DNA of 36,220 nucleotides from Alphaproteobacteria bacterium (GCA_005882415.1 VBAE01000111.1:1-36220), one strand, 5' to 3'. Shown: positions 14,789 through 23,736, counted from the first letter of the stretch. Made by a program: numbers and translations. Notes: a model not told the origin generated them from the sequence alone.

Positions 14789-16286
14789 AATATTGCCCGT
14801 AGCGGCCCATGACGGAGGCGAAGAGGGCGCGGCTGTCGAAGCCGATGCCGTCCTTGAACACGATCTCGACATTTTCGAGGTCTTCTATCCGCCGCGACGG
14901 GTCGCCGCGGACGATGAGGAGGTCGGCATTCTTGCCGACCGCGACCGAGCCGATGCGGTGGGCGAGGCCGAGATAGGTGGCGCCGTTCAGCGTTCCGATT
15001 CGGATCGCCTCCAGGGGCGTGAAGCCGGCCTGGGTGAGGAGCTCGATCGCCCGCACGTCGCCGAAGCCGGGGAGGACGTTGCCGGCGCCGGTCGGGTCGG
15101 GCCCGGCGATCAGAAGGCCGCCGGCGCGGACGAAGGCGCGCTCCATAAGGAGTTCGTTCGCCCACAGCTTCGCCCGCGCCGCGATCCTCTCGGGCGGGGA
15201 GGAGGCGGAGAGGGCGCGCAGCTTCAGATAATCGGATCGCGCCTCCGGGCTCAAAGCCGCGAGCTGGCGCGGGTCGAGGGGGCGGTAGGCGGGGGAGGTC
15301 GGCTCGAACACCGGCAGGGTCGAGGTCACCGCCACTTTCGCCTGGACGAGCTGGCGGATCAGCGCCTGCCCGGCCGGGCTGTCCGGCTCCATAGCGGCGA
15401 GGGTCGGGCCGCCGACGGTCGCCGGGCAGAGGTCCGGCTTCTTGCCCGGATCGTTCTGGGTGTTGACCCAGAAGCCGTGCTCGAGATCGTCGATTCCGAG
15501 CGCCGCGGCTTCCGGATAGGTGACCGAGCAGAGATGGCCGGTGAGCTTCAGCCCGCGGCGGTGCGCCTCGTCGATCGCCGCTTTGAGCTGGGCCCGGCTG
15601 ATGTTCATGTACGCCTTGAACGAGGTCGCGCCCTGGTCGGCCCAGAAGGCGACGGTGCGCCGCGCCTCGTCCGCGTCGCGAAGCTGGTGCATCTGGATGA
15701 AGGGGCTGTTGGGCCCTTCCAGATAGGGTCCGGTCACATCCATATGCGGCCCGGCGATCTTGCCCGCGTCGATCTGCGCTTTGACGTTCAAGTCCGTGTA
15801 GGGCTCGACGCTGCCCGTCGTCCGCATCGTCGTCACCCCGGCCGCGAGGTAGAGGCGCGGCGCGCTGAAGGTCATCTGCGGGACGAGCGGGCTCGGCGAG
15901 TCCGAATGGCCTTCGGCGTCCAGGTCCGGCCGCGCGATATAGTACATATGGTCGTGCATGCCGACGATGCCGGGGAGCACGGTCGTTCCGGCAAGGTCGA
16001 TCACCCGGGCGCCCGAAGGCACCGGAGCGCCGGGACCGCCGATCGCAGCGATCCGTCCGCCTTCGATCAGGATCGACCGGTCGTCGAGCGCCGCAGCCCC
16101 GGTGCCGTCGACGATCCGGACATGGGTGAGGAGTATCCGACCGCCGGGGATCTTGACGAAGGGCTGCACCGCTTCGCTGGGTTTGGCCGGCGGAGGGAGG
16201 ATTCGGGCGGCGAGGTCCACGCGAGGGTTGGGGGCGGCGCCGGTGAGGGCCACCGCTGCGAGAAGGAGTCCGACAGACTTGTTCAT
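14787..16286 (-). CDS. Exported metal-dependent amidohydrolase
   Basis: 499 residues from the ATG at 16286, chosen because MNKSVGLLLAAVALTGAAP is a clean signal peptide; the frame extends 10 codons further upstream. It belongs to the imidazolonepropionase-type amidohydrolase superfamily: GMHDHM gives the paired metal His, SFKAYMNIS the probable carbamylated Lys, GHLCS and LEHGFW the further His ligands, and AGPDPTG the catalytic Asp. Probably a periplasmic hydrolase of amide, peptide or lactone bonds; prolidase-like members of this group occur widely in sphingomonads. The substrate cannot be told. It lies downstream of ssb, separated by a palindrome at 16311-16406. Confidence 0.9.
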   Translation of the reverse strand: MNKSVGLLLAAVALTGAAPNPRVDLAARILPPPAKPSEAVQPFVKIPGGRILLTHVRIVDGTGAAALDDRSILIEGGRIAAIGGPGAPVPSGARVIDLAGTTVLPGIVGMHDHMYYIARPDLDAEGHSDSPSPLVPQMTFSAPRLYLAAGVTTMRTTGSVEPYTDLNVKAQIDAGKIAGPHMDVTGPYLEGPNSPFIQMHQLRDADEARRTVAFWADQGATSFKAYMNISRAQLKAAIDEAHRRGLKLTGHLCSVTYPEAAALGIDDLEHGFWVNTQNDPGKKPDLCPATVGGPTLAAMEPDSPAGQALIRQLVQAKVAVTSTLPVFEPTSPAYRPLDPRQLAALSPEARSDYLKLRALSASSPPERIAARAKLWANELLMERAFVRAGGLLIAGPDPTGAGNVLPGFGDVRAIELLTQAGFTPLEAIRIGTLNGATYLGLAHRIGSVAVGKNADLLIVRGDPSRRIEDLENVEIVFKDGIGFDSRALFASVMGRYGQY

Positions 16287-16310
16287 TTCACGCCCCCCTC
16301 GTCCCAACAT

Positions 16311-16406
16311 CGTCATGCCGGACTTGATCCGGCATCCATGAACACGGATCGCGTCCAGTTCTCACAAACCTGTGTTCATGGATTCCGGGTCAAGCCCGGA
16401 ATGACG
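16311..16406. repeat. Intergenic palindrome, GTCATGCCGGACTTGATCC family
   Basis: The left arm CGTCATGCCGGACTTGATCC pairs with the right arm ending in GGGTCAAGCCCGGAATGACG, and inner arms around CATGAACAC and GTGTTCATG also pair. It lies between ssb and the amidohydrolase gene. This type of element is widespread in alphaproteobacterial genomes. A second example is at 33429. Confidence 0.8.
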
Positions 16407-16410
16407 GTTC

Positions 16411-16917
16411 TTAGAACGGAACGTCGTCGTCGAGGTCGGTGTCGAAAGCCGGCTGCGGGCGGGGCTGGGGACGGGAGGCGCCGCCGCCACCGCCGAAGCC
16501 GCCACCTCCGCTCTCATAGCCGCCGCCGAAATCGTCCCCCGCACCGGCCCCACCACCGCCGCCGCCACCGCCGCGGCTGTCGAGCAACACGAGCTCGCCG
16601 CGGAAGCGCTGGAGGACGATCTCGGTCGAATAGCGGTCGGCGCCCGACTGGTCGGTCCATTTGCGGGTCTGGATCTGGCCCTCCAGGTAAACCTTGGAGC
16701 CCTTGCGCAAGTACGACTTGGCGACCTTGCCGAGATTCTCGTTGAAGATCACCACCCGGTGCCACTCGGTCCGCTCCTGGCGCTGGCCGTCCCGGTCCTT
16801 CCAGCTCTCCGACGTGGCGAGGCGAAGGTTCACCACCTCGCCGCCGTTATTGAGCGAGCGGCTCTCCGGATCGTCGCCCAGATTGCCGACCAGGATCACC
16901 TTGTTGACGCCCGCCAT
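16411..16917 (-). CDS. ssb: Single-stranded DNA-binding protein
   Basis: 168 residues from the ATG at 16917, where GGAG lies 7 bases upstream and MAGVNKVILVGNLGDDPE is the canonical N-terminus; the frame extends 20 codons further but those do not fit. The OB-fold covers about 1-112 (TEWHRVVIFNENLGKVAKSYL, KGSKVYLEGQIQTRKW, YSTEIVLQRF). A Gly-rich linker follows at about 118-150, then the acidic tip DLDDDVPF, which recruits replication and repair proteins. Complete. It sits 10 bases after feoB on the same strand, so it may also be read from the feo transcript in addition to its own promoter. Confidence 0.96.
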   Translation of the reverse strand: MAGVNKVILVGNLGDDPESRSLNNGGEVVNLRLATSESWKDRDGQRQERTEWHRVVIFNENLGKVAKSYLRKGSKVYLEGQIQTRKWTDQSGADRYSTEIVLQRFRGELVLLDSRGGGGGGGGAGAGDDFGGGYESGGGGFGGGGGASRPQPRPQPAFDTDLDDDVPF

Positions 16918-16927
16918 TCCTACTCTC

Positions 16928-18781
16928 CTAAAGCCCCAGGGCCACCGCGCCCCAATAGACCGCGCCCGCGGCCACATAAGCCAGCGCGAAGAGATAGCCT
17001 AGCATGAAGGCGGGCCACTTCCACCCGTTCGTCTCCCTTCGAGTAACGGCAACTGTGGATAAGCATTGGGGGGCGAAGACGAACCAGGCGAGGAAGGCCA
17101 AAGCGGTCGGGAGCGACCAGCGGCCGCGCAGGCGATCCTCGATGACCCGGCTGCCCTCGTCGCTGTCGTCGGCCTGGATCGAGTAGGCGGTGGCCAGCGC
17201 GGAGACGGCCACCTCGCGCGCCGCCATCGCCGGGATCAAGGCGAGCGCGATCTCATGGTTGAAGCCGATCGGGCGGACGACGACTTCCAGCGCGCCCGCC
17301 ACCTTGCCGGCGATCGAGCTGTCGAGCGCGGTCTCTCCGGGCTTCGGCTGCGGGAAAGCGAGCAGGGCCCAAAGGATCACGGTGGAGACGAGGATGATCG
17401 TCCCCGCACGCTTCAGGAAGATGAGCGTCCGGCTCCACAGGCCGATCGCGATGTCGCGCGCCCGGGGGAGCTGATATTTCGGCATCTCCATCATGAAGCC
17501 GCGCGGGGCGCCCCTGGTCACGGTGAAGCGGAGTACCAGGGCCGCCACCAAAGCCCCGAGCACGCCGAGCACATAGAGGCCGAACAGCACCAGCCCCTGC
17601 AACCCGATGCCCATGCCGATGCTCCGCGCCGGAATGAACGCGCCGATGATGATTCCGTAGACCGGCAGCCGCGCCGAGCAGGTCATCAAGGGCGCGATGA
17701 GGATGGTGGTCAGGCGGTGCTTGGGATCCTCGATCGTTCGGGTCGCCATGATCCCGGGAATGGCGCAGGCGAAGGAGGAGAGGAGGGGGATGAAGGCGTG
17801 ACCGGAGAGGCCGACCCGGGCCATCAGCCGGTCCATCAGGAAGGCCGCGCGGACCATATAGCCGCTCGCCTCCAGCACCAGAATGAACAGGAACAGGATC
17901 AATATCTGAGGCAAGAAGGCGATCACCGCGCCGACCCCCGCGAGCACCCCGTCGACGAGCAGCGAGCGGAGCAGCCCGTCCGGGATGATCCCGGCGACTG
18001 CGCCCTGCGTCGCGGCGACCAGTGCCTCGATCCAATTCACCGGCGCCTCGCTCCAGGCGAACACCGCCTGGAACATGAAGAACATGATCCCGACGAAGAT
18101 CAGCGGCCCCGCAACCGGGTGGAGCGCGATGGAATCGATGATCTGGGTCGAGCGGCGGACCTCGCGCTCGCTCACCGTCACCAGTTTCGCGATCGCGCGG
18201 GCGCGGCGCTGGATGGCGGCGAAGTCTTCGGCTTTGGCACCGTCGCCGGCACGAAGGCGGCGGGCGGCCCCGACCGAGGCGCTCAAAGCTTCCTTCAATT
18301 CATCCCCGCCGCGGCGGCGGACCGCGACCGTCTCGATCACCGGCACGCCGAGCTCCCGCTCAAGCGCCACGGGATCGATGTCGAGGCCGTCGCGGCGGGC
18401 GAGGTCGACCATGTTGAGCGCCACCACCGTCGGCGCGCCGAGTGCGATCAGCTGCAAAGCGAAGCGAAGGTGATTGTCGAGATTGCTGGCGTCGAGGACG
18501 ATCAGAAGCGCGTCGGGCAGCCGCTCGCCCTGCTGCTTGCCCAAGAGGACGTCGCGGGTCACCTCCTCATCCGGGCTGGAGGGATCGAGACTGTAGGCGC
18601 CGGGGAGGTCGACCAGCTCGACCGGCCGGCCGTCGGCAAGATAGAGGCGGCCCGACTTCCGCTCGACGGTGACGCCCGGATAATTGCCGACCTTCTGTCG
18701 CGCCCCGGTCAGCATGTTGAACAGGGCGCTCTTGCCGGCATTGGGATTGCCGACCACCGCGATCAGCGGATAGGTGCTCAC
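16928..18781 (-). CDS. feoB: Ferrous iron transporter FeoB
   Basis: 617 residues; the usual alphaproteobacterial length, shorter than the enterobacterial form. It has an N-terminal GTPase with G1 GNPNAGKS at 11-18, G2 NYPGVT at 33-38, G3 DLPG at 58-61, and G4 NMVD at 123-126. A helical linker leads to the membrane domain, which holds two Gate segments with the functional cysteines (SFACAIPGIMATR and TCSARLPVYGI) and about ten helices. It carries Fe(II) across the inner membrane. The start is a GTG overlapping the feoA stop (GTGA), so translation is coupled. No C-terminal FeoC-like region. Regulation is likely through the Fur-like box before feoA. Confidence 0.96.
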   Translation of the reverse strand: MSTYPLIAVVGNPNAGKSALFNMLTGARQKVGNYPGVTVERKSGRLYLADGRPVELVDLPGAYSLDPSSPDEEVTRDVLLGKQQGERLPDALLIVLDASNLDNHLRFALQLIALGAPTVVALNMVDLARRDGLDIDPVALERELGVPVIETVAVRRRGGDELKEALSASVGAARRLRAGDGAKAEDFAAIQRRARAIAKLVTVSEREVRRSTQIIDSIALHPVAGPLIFVGIMFFMFQAVFAWSEAPVNWIEALVAATQGAVAGIIPDGLLRSLLVDGVLAGVGAVIAFLPQILILFLFILVLEASGYMVRAAFLMDRLMARVGLSGHAFIPLLSSFACAIPGIMATRTIEDPKHRLTTILIAPLMTCSARLPVYGIIIGAFIPARSIGMGIGLQGLVLFGLYVLGVLGALVAALVLRFTVTRGAPRGFMMEMPKYQLPRARDIAIGLWSRTLIFLKRAGTIILVSTVILWALLAFPQPKPGETALDSSIAGKVAGALEVVVRPIGFNHEIALALIPAMAAREVAVSALATAYSIQADDSDEGSRVIEDRLRGRWSLPTALAFLAWFVFAPQCLSTVAVTRRETNGWKWPAFMLGYLFALAYVAAGAVYWGAVALGL

Positions 18782-19023
18782 TGGCCCCCCGCCTCGACGG
18801 AGATGGCCTGGGCCTGGAGCCTGCGCATCGCCACGGTCATCCGCCCGATCCGGATCGCCAGCGGGTCGCGGCCGAAGGGGGCGCCGTGCAGAGCCTCGAT
18901 CCGCACCCCTTCGTCGAAGCCGAGATTGCGAAGCCGCCGCGCGTCCGGCTCGGACAGGCGCGACCAGTCGATCCCGGTCACGGTCGCCGGGGTTCGGAAC
19001 GGAAGCTGGTCGAGGCTCATCAT
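18778..19023 (-). CDS. feoA: Ferrous iron transport protein FeoA
   Basis: 81 residues from the ATG at 19023 (GGAAG 6 bases upstream); another ATG at 19035 would add four residues and ATG 19020 would remove one. It is a small SH3-like barrel protein: TPATVTGIDWS, then LRNLGFDEGVRIEALHGAPFGRDPLAIRIG, the usual FeoA pattern in which a G-x-R-I-E strand is followed by a turn and DPL. FeoA binds FeoB and is needed for full transport. The last codon overlaps the feoB start. The upstream region is AT-rich and holds a Fur-like site. Confidence 0.93.
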   Translation of the reverse strand: MMSLDQLPFRTPATVTGIDWSRLSEPDARRLRNLGFDEGVRIEALHGAPFGRDPLAIRIGRMTVAMRRLQAQAISVEAGGQ

Positions 19024-19037
19024 CGCGTCTTCCATAT

Positions 19038-19060
19038 AATGCGAGTGATTATCAATAACG
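19038..19060 (-). promoter_or_regulatory. Putative Fur box upstream of feoA
   Basis: Plus-strand AATGCGAGTGATTATCAAT at 19038-19056 matches 14 of 19 positions of a Fur consensus written as AATGATAATCATTATCATT. It ends about 15 bases before the chosen feoA start and lies in a short AT-rich island. Iron-dependent repression of feoAB is the expected outcome (inference). Confidence 0.6.
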
Positions 19061-19180
19061 AGTGAAAAAGGCCGAACTGCGGCGTGGGCGGCGCGGGCAG
19101 CGCCCGCGGCCTTTGTTGGGGGGAGTGGCGAGGCGGCTTCTTTGTGCCTAAGCTTCGCGCCAAACCGAGGGGAAGCCACC

Positions 19181-20458
19181 ATGAAGACCGCGATCGTCCT
19201 GCTGACCGGGGCCGCCAGCCTCATCGCCGCGCCTGCCGTCGCCAAGCCCAAGGCGGAGACGGTGGAGCAGCGAGTCGAGCGGGTGCTGAGCGCCAGCCCG
19301 GTGATCGACGGGCATAACGACCTCCCCGGCGAGATCCGGGAGGGTTACGATTTGTGGCGGAAACCCCTCGACCTCAATGCCGACACGTCGGCGCTCGAGC
19401 ACAAGCTCCAGACCGACCTCCCCCGGATGAAGAAGGGCCATGTCGGCGCCCAATTCTGGTCGGTCTACATTCCGGCCACGACCACCGGCCCGCAGGCGAT
19501 CCAGGACACGCTGGAGGAGATCGACATCGTCCACCGCATGGTCGATCGCTATCCGGGCCAGCTCGAAATGGCGGGCACCGCGGCGGATATCCGCAGGATC
19601 GAGAAAGCGGGCAAGATCGCCTCGCTGATCGGCGTCGAGGGCGGGCACCAGATGGCCGGCTCCGGGGCGGCGCTGCGCAGCTATTACGCGCTCGGCGCCC
19701 GCTACATGACCCTCACCCACTCGGTGAACAACGAATGGGCCGATTCGGCCACGGACGATCCGGCGCACAACGGCCTCACCCCCTTCGGCCGCGCCGTGAT
19801 CCACGAGATGAACCGGCTCGGCATGTTCGTCGATCTCAGCCACGTCTCGGCCGAGACGATGCGCCAGGCGCTGGCGACCACGAAGGCGCCGGTGATCTTC
19901 TCCCATTCCAGCGCCCGCGCTTTGATGGACCACCCGCGCAACGTCCCCGACGACGTGCTGAAGCTGCTTCCGGCGAATGGCGGGGTGGTGATGGTGAACT
20001 TCTACCCGGCCTTCCTCAGCCCCGCTTACCGCGCCTGGAATGCGGCGTCCGACGCCGAGCAGGCGCGGATCAAGAATGTCTATTCGGGCCAGCCCGAGCG
20101 GCGGAAGGCGGCGACCGAGGCCTGGGAAGCGGCCAACCCTGCGCCCGCAGTCCCCGTGTCCGTGGTCGCGGACCATGTCGAGCATATCCGGAAGATCGCA
20201 AGCGTCGACAATATCGGCATCGGCTCCGACTTCGACGGGATCAACGGCACCTCGCCGCAGGGGCTCGAGGGGGTCGACAAATATCCGGCCCTGTTCGTCG
20301 AACTCGCCCGCCGCGGCTGGAGCGACGCCGATCTGGCCAAGGTGTCCGGCGGCAACCTCCTGCGCGCAATGGAGCGGATGGAGCAGGTGGCGGCGTCGAT
20401 GAAGAACGAACCCCCGCTCAACGCGACCATCGAGCAGCTGGACAAGCCGACTCCGTAA
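19181..20458 (+). CDS. Exported membrane dipeptidase (peptidase M19 family)
   Basis: 425 residues from the ATG at 19181, with GAGGGGAAG upstream; the frame extends 13 codons but the signal peptide MKTAIVLLTGAASLIAAPAVA fixes this start. Zinc-dependent M19 fold: DGHND (His45, Asp47), VEGGH (Glu153), LSHVS and FSHSSARA for the second-metal histidines, and GSDFDG near the C-terminal part. M19 enzymes hydrolyse dipeptides, including some with D-residues. The signal peptide places it in the periplasm. Divergent from feoA. Complete with all metal ligands. Confidence 0.93.
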   Translation: MKTAIVLLTGAASLIAAPAVAKPKAETVEQRVERVLSASPVIDGHNDLPGEIREGYDLWRKPLDLNADTSALEHKLQTDLPRMKKGHVGAQFWSVYIPATTTGPQAIQDTLEEIDIVHRMVDRYPGQLEMAGTAADIRRIEKAGKIASLIGVEGGHQMAGSGAALRSYYALGARYMTLTHSVNNEWADSATDDPAHNGLTPFGRAVIHEMNRLGMFVDLSHVSAETMRQALATTKAPVIFSHSSARALMDHPRNVPDDVLKLLPANGGVVMVNFYPAFLSPAYRAWNAASDAEQARIKNVYSGQPERRKAATEAWEAANPAPAVPVSVVADHVEHIRKIASVDNIGIGSDFDGINGTSPQGLEGVDKYPALFVELARRGWSDADLAKVSGGNLLRAMERMEQVAASMKNEPPLNATIEQLDKPTP

Positions 20459-20467
20459 GACTCAGGC

Positions 20468-20550
20468 CGTCATTGCGAGCGTAGCGAAGCAATCCAGTGC
20501 GGCCTCCGAGGCCCATGGATTGCCGCGTCGCTTCGCTCCTCGCAATGACG
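20468..20550. repeat. Intergenic palindrome, GTCATTGCGAGC family
   Basis: The arms CGTCATTGCGAGCGTAGCGA and the inverted copy ending CTCGCAATGACG (20468 to 20550) pair with few mismatches. It lies between convergent genes (dipeptidase and the DOPA-dioxygenase-like gene). This type of element is common in many proteobacteria. Confidence 0.8.
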
Positions 20551-20552
20551 GG

Positions 20553-20900
20553 CTAGGGGGAGACGGTGGGGTCCGTATTCGGCTCCCCCGCAAGCTCCGC
20601 TTCCTGCTCTTCCGGAAGCACCTCGCCGTGGAGGGGCAGCGGCGTGCCGATCCACACCGCATCGAGGAGATGGTCGCGCTTGGCGTTGACCAGGCTCTGG
20701 AACAGCTCGGGTGCGAAGGCGACCTGATACATGGCGGCGCCGTGCGGGCCGACCGGCCCCTCGCGCCAGAAGCCGAGCCGGACCCGGAACCGCTCCGCAA
20801 CCGCCTCGCGAAGCGCCGCGGCGTGCGCCCGCTCCCCGGACGACCGGAAATAGATATGGGCGTGATAGCTCGCGATCTCTGACGGCGAGCGCGGCTGCAT
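20553..20900 (-). CDS. DOPA 4,5-dioxygenase family protein
   Basis: 115 residues from the ATG at 20900. It has the family's opening YHAHIYF, LREAVAERFRVRLGFWREGPVGPH (the GPH turn), MYQVAFAPELFQSLV, and then a C-terminal helix and strand. Fungal members cleave the DOPA ring outside the hydroxyl groups; bacterial members are of unknown substrate. The first His pair is present (His13, His15), and GPH supplies a further His. The ATG overlaps the stop of the upstream COQ9 gene by one base, so the two are co-translated. Function in this organism unproven. Confidence 0.75.
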   Translation of the reverse strand: MQPRSPSEIASYHAHIYFRSSGERAHAAALREAVAERFRVRLGFWREGPVGPHGAAMYQVAFAPELFQSLVNAKRDHLLDAVWIGTPLPLHGEVLPEEQEAELAGEPNTDPTVSP

Positions 20901-21559
20901 CAGACGGCCGGGTAGCGCAGCCGGCCGAGGAAGCGGCTGAGCGATGGCCTGCGTTCGCGGCCGCGGCGCCACTGGGCCTTCACTTTCTCGAACTTCATCA
21001 CGTCGTCGATCCGCCGGTCGAGGAAGGCGCGGGTTTCGGTCAGTTCGGGCCCCTCGTCGTTCATGTAGACCAGCGTCGTGGAGCCGTAGACGCCCATCAG
21101 GATCGCGCGCTTGGAATAGAAGTTGAAGTCGGTCGCTTTGTCGCCGGCGATCCGCCACATCCGGTCGGCCGCACGCCAGGCGAGGCGGCTCCCCTCCAAC
21201 ACATTCTGCGGCTGGGCGAGGATGGCGAGAGCGCGGCGAAGCGCCTCCTTGTGCGGATTGGCGACCTCGATCCGGAACATGACCAGCTCCCGGATCCGCT
21301 CCCTGATCTTCATCGCCTCGACCCGCTCCAGCGGAAAGGCGGCCGCCGCGGCGCGGTCGATCGAATCGAACCAGCCGTCGATCATGTCGAGCGCGCCCCG
21401 TGGGAAAGCGAGCCGGGCGCGGGCGGCGGGGACTCCGAGGGTGGACGCGGCCATGGCCAGCGCCGAGTCCGACCAGCCGTCGAACACCGCATTCTCCGGG
21501 ATCAGCGGCGACAGAGCCAGCTTGAGCTCGTCCAGCGTCATTTCCGATGGCTCGACCAT
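20900..21559 (-). CDS. COQ9 family protein (ubiquinone biosynthesis)
   Basis: 219 residues from the ATG at 21559; the next ATG at 21541 is an alternative. Pattern: TLDELKLALSPLIPENAVFDGWSD, then RLAFPRGALDMIDGWFDSID, then IRERIRELVMFRIE, KEALRRALAILAQP and WRAADRMWRIAGDKATDFNFYSKRA, the characteristic COQ9 signature. COQ9 binds isoprenoids and helps the COQ7 hydroxylation step in ubiquinone synthesis. It follows the EamA gene by 7 bases. Complete. Confidence 0.92.
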   Translation of the reverse strand: MVEPSEMTLDELKLALSPLIPENAVFDGWSDSALAMAASTLGVPAARARLAFPRGALDMIDGWFDSIDRAAAAAFPLERVEAMKIRERIRELVMFRIEVANPHKEALRRALAILAQPQNVLEGSRLAWRAADRMWRIAGDKATDFNFYSKRAILMGVYGSTTLVYMNDEGPELTETRAFLDRRIDDVMKFEKVKAQWRRGRERRPSLSRFLGRLRYPAV

Positions 21560-21566
21560 GGCGGAC

Positions 21567-22475
21567 TCAATGATCCTCGTCGGCGGCGGTTGCAAGGCCG
21601 GGCCGCTCCGGCAGCCGGATCAGGACGAGGGCGGCCGCGATCAGGACCGCCCCGAGCGCGTCGGCGAGGCCGAAGCGTTCGTGATAAGCGAACCAGCCGA
21701 TCAGCGCCGTCGCGGCGGGCTGGGTGAGCAGGCCCAAGCCGACCACCACCGGCGAGAGATAGCCGACCGCGTAGACGAGCAGGCCCTGGCCGATCAGCTG
21801 GCTGCCGATCGCGAGCAGGATCACGGGAGTCCAGTCGGTCGGAACCACCTTCTCGCCCAGCGCCAGCGCGAACAGCAGGAGCGGGACCGCCCCGGCTGCA
21901 GTGGCGATGGCGAGCACCGGCATCGGCCGCATCGATTTCCGCGCCCGGTCCACCGCGACCAAATAGAAGGTGTAGAACAGGCCGGCGAGCATCGCGAACA
22001 GGTCTCCCGCGAAATGGTCGGGCGACATCTCGTAGCTCGATCCGAGCAGCAGCGCCGCCCCCGCCCCCGCCAGCACCAGGGCCGCCACCTGCATCCGCGC
22101 CGGAAGCGCCCGCGCGACGACGAAGCCGTAGATGACGAGGAGGAAGCTCGACGAATTGCCGAACAAAGTGGCGTTGGCGAGCTTGGTCATGCCGATGCCG
22201 ATATGCCAGGCGGCGAGATCGGCGGCGAAGAACAACCCTCCGAAGGCGACCAGCATCTTGAGCGCCCCGGACCCCTCCCCGAACAGGTCCCGCCGCGCGA
22301 CCAGCAGCAGCACCGGGGCCGCCAGCGCGAGCCGCCAGAAGCCGGACGCCACCGGCCCGACGTCGGCGAGCCGGACCATCCACGGCCCGAAGGCGAGCAT
22401 CAGGTTCGCCAGCACCAGCGCGGGAAAGGCGTATCGCCCGGCGCGGGCGGCGGATTGAGGGATTGGCTGGTGCAT
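21567..22475 (-). CDS. EamA-family (DMT) transporter
   Basis: 302 residues with about ten predicted membrane helices in two EamA repeats. Examples are FPALVLANLMLAFGPWMVRLA at the start, a helix with GLFFAADLAAWHIGIGM in the middle of repeat 1, and TALIGWFAYHERFGLADALGAVLI in repeat 2 with the usual E before the last helix. It exports or imports small metabolites; the substrate cannot be told from sequence. First gene of the three-gene unit EamA - COQ9 - DOPA-like. Confidence 0.9.
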   Translation of the reverse strand: MHQPIPQSAARAGRYAFPALVLANLMLAFGPWMVRLADVGPVASGFWRLALAAPVLLLVARRDLFGEGSGALKMLVAFGGLFFAADLAAWHIGIGMTKLANATLFGNSSSFLLVIYGFVVARALPARMQVAALVLAGAGAALLLGSSYEMSPDHFAGDLFAMLAGLFYTFYLVAVDRARKSMRPMPVLAIATAAGAVPLLLFALALGEKVVPTDWTPVILLAIGSQLIGQGLLVYAVGYLSPVVVGLGLLTQPAATALIGWFAYHERFGLADALGAVLIAAALVLIRLPERPGLATAADEDH

Positions 22476-22527
22476 GTCGAAGATGTCGCCGCTAGGGCTG
22501 CCGCTCCTCCGCAGTCAAGGAATGTGC

Positions 22528-23616
22528 ATGAGCGACCTGTTCGATCCGATCCAGCTGGGCGCCCTGCTCTGCCCGAACCGGGTGGTAATGGCCCCGATGA
22601 CCCGCGGCCGGTCGACCCGCGACCATGTCCCGACAGAGCTGATGATCGACTATTACCGCCAGCGCGCCTCCGCCGGCCTGATCATCACCGAGGCGACCGG
22701 AATCTCGCAGCAGGGCCTCGGCTGGCCCTATGCGCCGGGCATCTGGAGCAGCGAACATGTCGAGGCGTGGAAGCCGGTCACCGAGGCGGTGCACGAGGCG
22801 GGCGGGCGGATCGTCTGCCAGCTCTGGCATATGGGCCGGGTCGTCCACCCCGACTTCCTCGGCGGCGAGGCGCCCGTCTCGGCGTCCGCCACCACCGCGC
22901 CCTACAAGGCCCACACCTATGACGGCCGCAAACCTTATGCCGAGGCGCGCCCGTTGACCGTCGACGAGATCGCGGCCGTGGTCGCCGACTACGCCCGCGC
23001 CGCCGGCTATGCGATCGGCGCCGGCTTCGACGGCGTCCAGATCCACGCCGCCAACGGCTATCTCATCGACCAATTCCTCCGCGACGGCACCAACCAGCGC
23101 GACGACGATTATGGCGGCGGAATCGAGAACCGCATCCGCCTGCTCCGCGAAGTCGCCAAGGCGGTGACGGACATCGTCGGGCCGGAGCGCACCTCGGTCC
23201 GCCTCTCGCCCAACAGCGAAACCCAAGGCGCGGCCGATTCCGACCCGGAGCCCCTGTTCGTCGCCGCCGCCGAGGCGCTGCAGGCGCTGGGGATCGCCTT
23301 CCTCGAGCTTCGCGAGCCGGGACCGGAGGGGACGTTCGGCAAGAGCGACGTGCCGGCTATTTCACCGGCGATCCGCAAGGTGTTTACGAAGCCGCTGATC
23401 CTCAACTCCGACTTCACCCTGGAGACCGCCACCGCCGCTCTGGCCGAGGAACGAGCCGATGCGATCAGCTTCGGGCGGCCGTTCATCGCGAACCCGGATC
23501 TGCCGGAGCGCCTTTCCCGAGGTGCAGAGCTAGCGTCCGACGTGATGGCGACCTGGTACAGCCAGGGCCCTGAAGGCTATGTCGATTATCCGGCGCTAGC
23601 TGCCTCCCCGTCGTAA
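22528..23616 (+). CDS. Old Yellow Enzyme family alkene reductase
   Basis: 362 residues from the ATG at 22528, with AAGGA 6 bases upstream; an ATG at 22522 and a longer frame from 22474 have no such site. FMN-dependent TIM barrel: MAPMTRGRST (19-30), GWPYAPGIWS, CQLWHMGRVVHP, the His-x-x-Asn pair His173 and Asn176 (IHAANGYLIDQFL), and Tyr195 in DDDYGGGIENR, the proton donor position. It reduces activated C=C bonds of enals, enones and nitro compounds. The last codons and the stop lie in the palindromic repeat beginning at 23601, so the C-terminus seems to have been changed by the element. Confidence 0.93.
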   Translation: MSDLFDPIQLGALLCPNRVVMAPMTRGRSTRDHVPTELMIDYYRQRASAGLIITEATGISQQGLGWPYAPGIWSSEHVEAWKPVTEAVHEAGGRIVCQLWHMGRVVHPDFLGGEAPVSASATTAPYKAHTYDGRKPYAEARPLTVDEIAAVVADYARAAGYAIGAGFDGVQIHAANGYLIDQFLRDGTNQRDDDYGGGIENRIRLLREVAKAVTDIVGPERTSVRLSPNSETQGAADSDPEPLFVAAAEALQALGIAFLELREPGPEGTFGKSDVPAISPAIRKVFTKPLILNSDFTLETATAALAEERADAISFGRPFIANPDLPERLSRGAELASDVMATWYSQGPEGYVDYPALAASPS

Positions 23617-23736
23617 GACGGGGAGGGGGACCAGCGGAGCTGGTGGAGGGGTGACCGAACTCAGACTCCGAGCCTTGTCACCCCTCCACCACCTTCGGTG
23701 GTCCCCCTCCCCACCGCTGCCGCGGCAGGGAGGCAG
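23601..23736. repeat. Long imperfect palindrome (CTCCCC family), left copy flanking the TPR gene
   Basis: Outer arms TGCCTCCCC and GGGAGGCAG; inner arms GGTGGAGGGGTGACCG and its inverse TCACCCCTCCACC. It shares a 36-nt identical block with the element at 25377, about 1.78 kb away in the same orientation. It overlaps the stop codon of the Old Yellow Enzyme gene. Confidence 0.8.

Noticed and set aside
14697..16745. 682-codon plus-strand frame opposite the amidohydrolase and ssb
   Set aside because: Shadow; it runs through two unrelated real genes and the intergenic palindrome at 16311-16406.
17066..19039. 657-codon plus-strand frame opposite feoB and feoA
   Set aside because: Shadow of feoB with repetitive charged translation.
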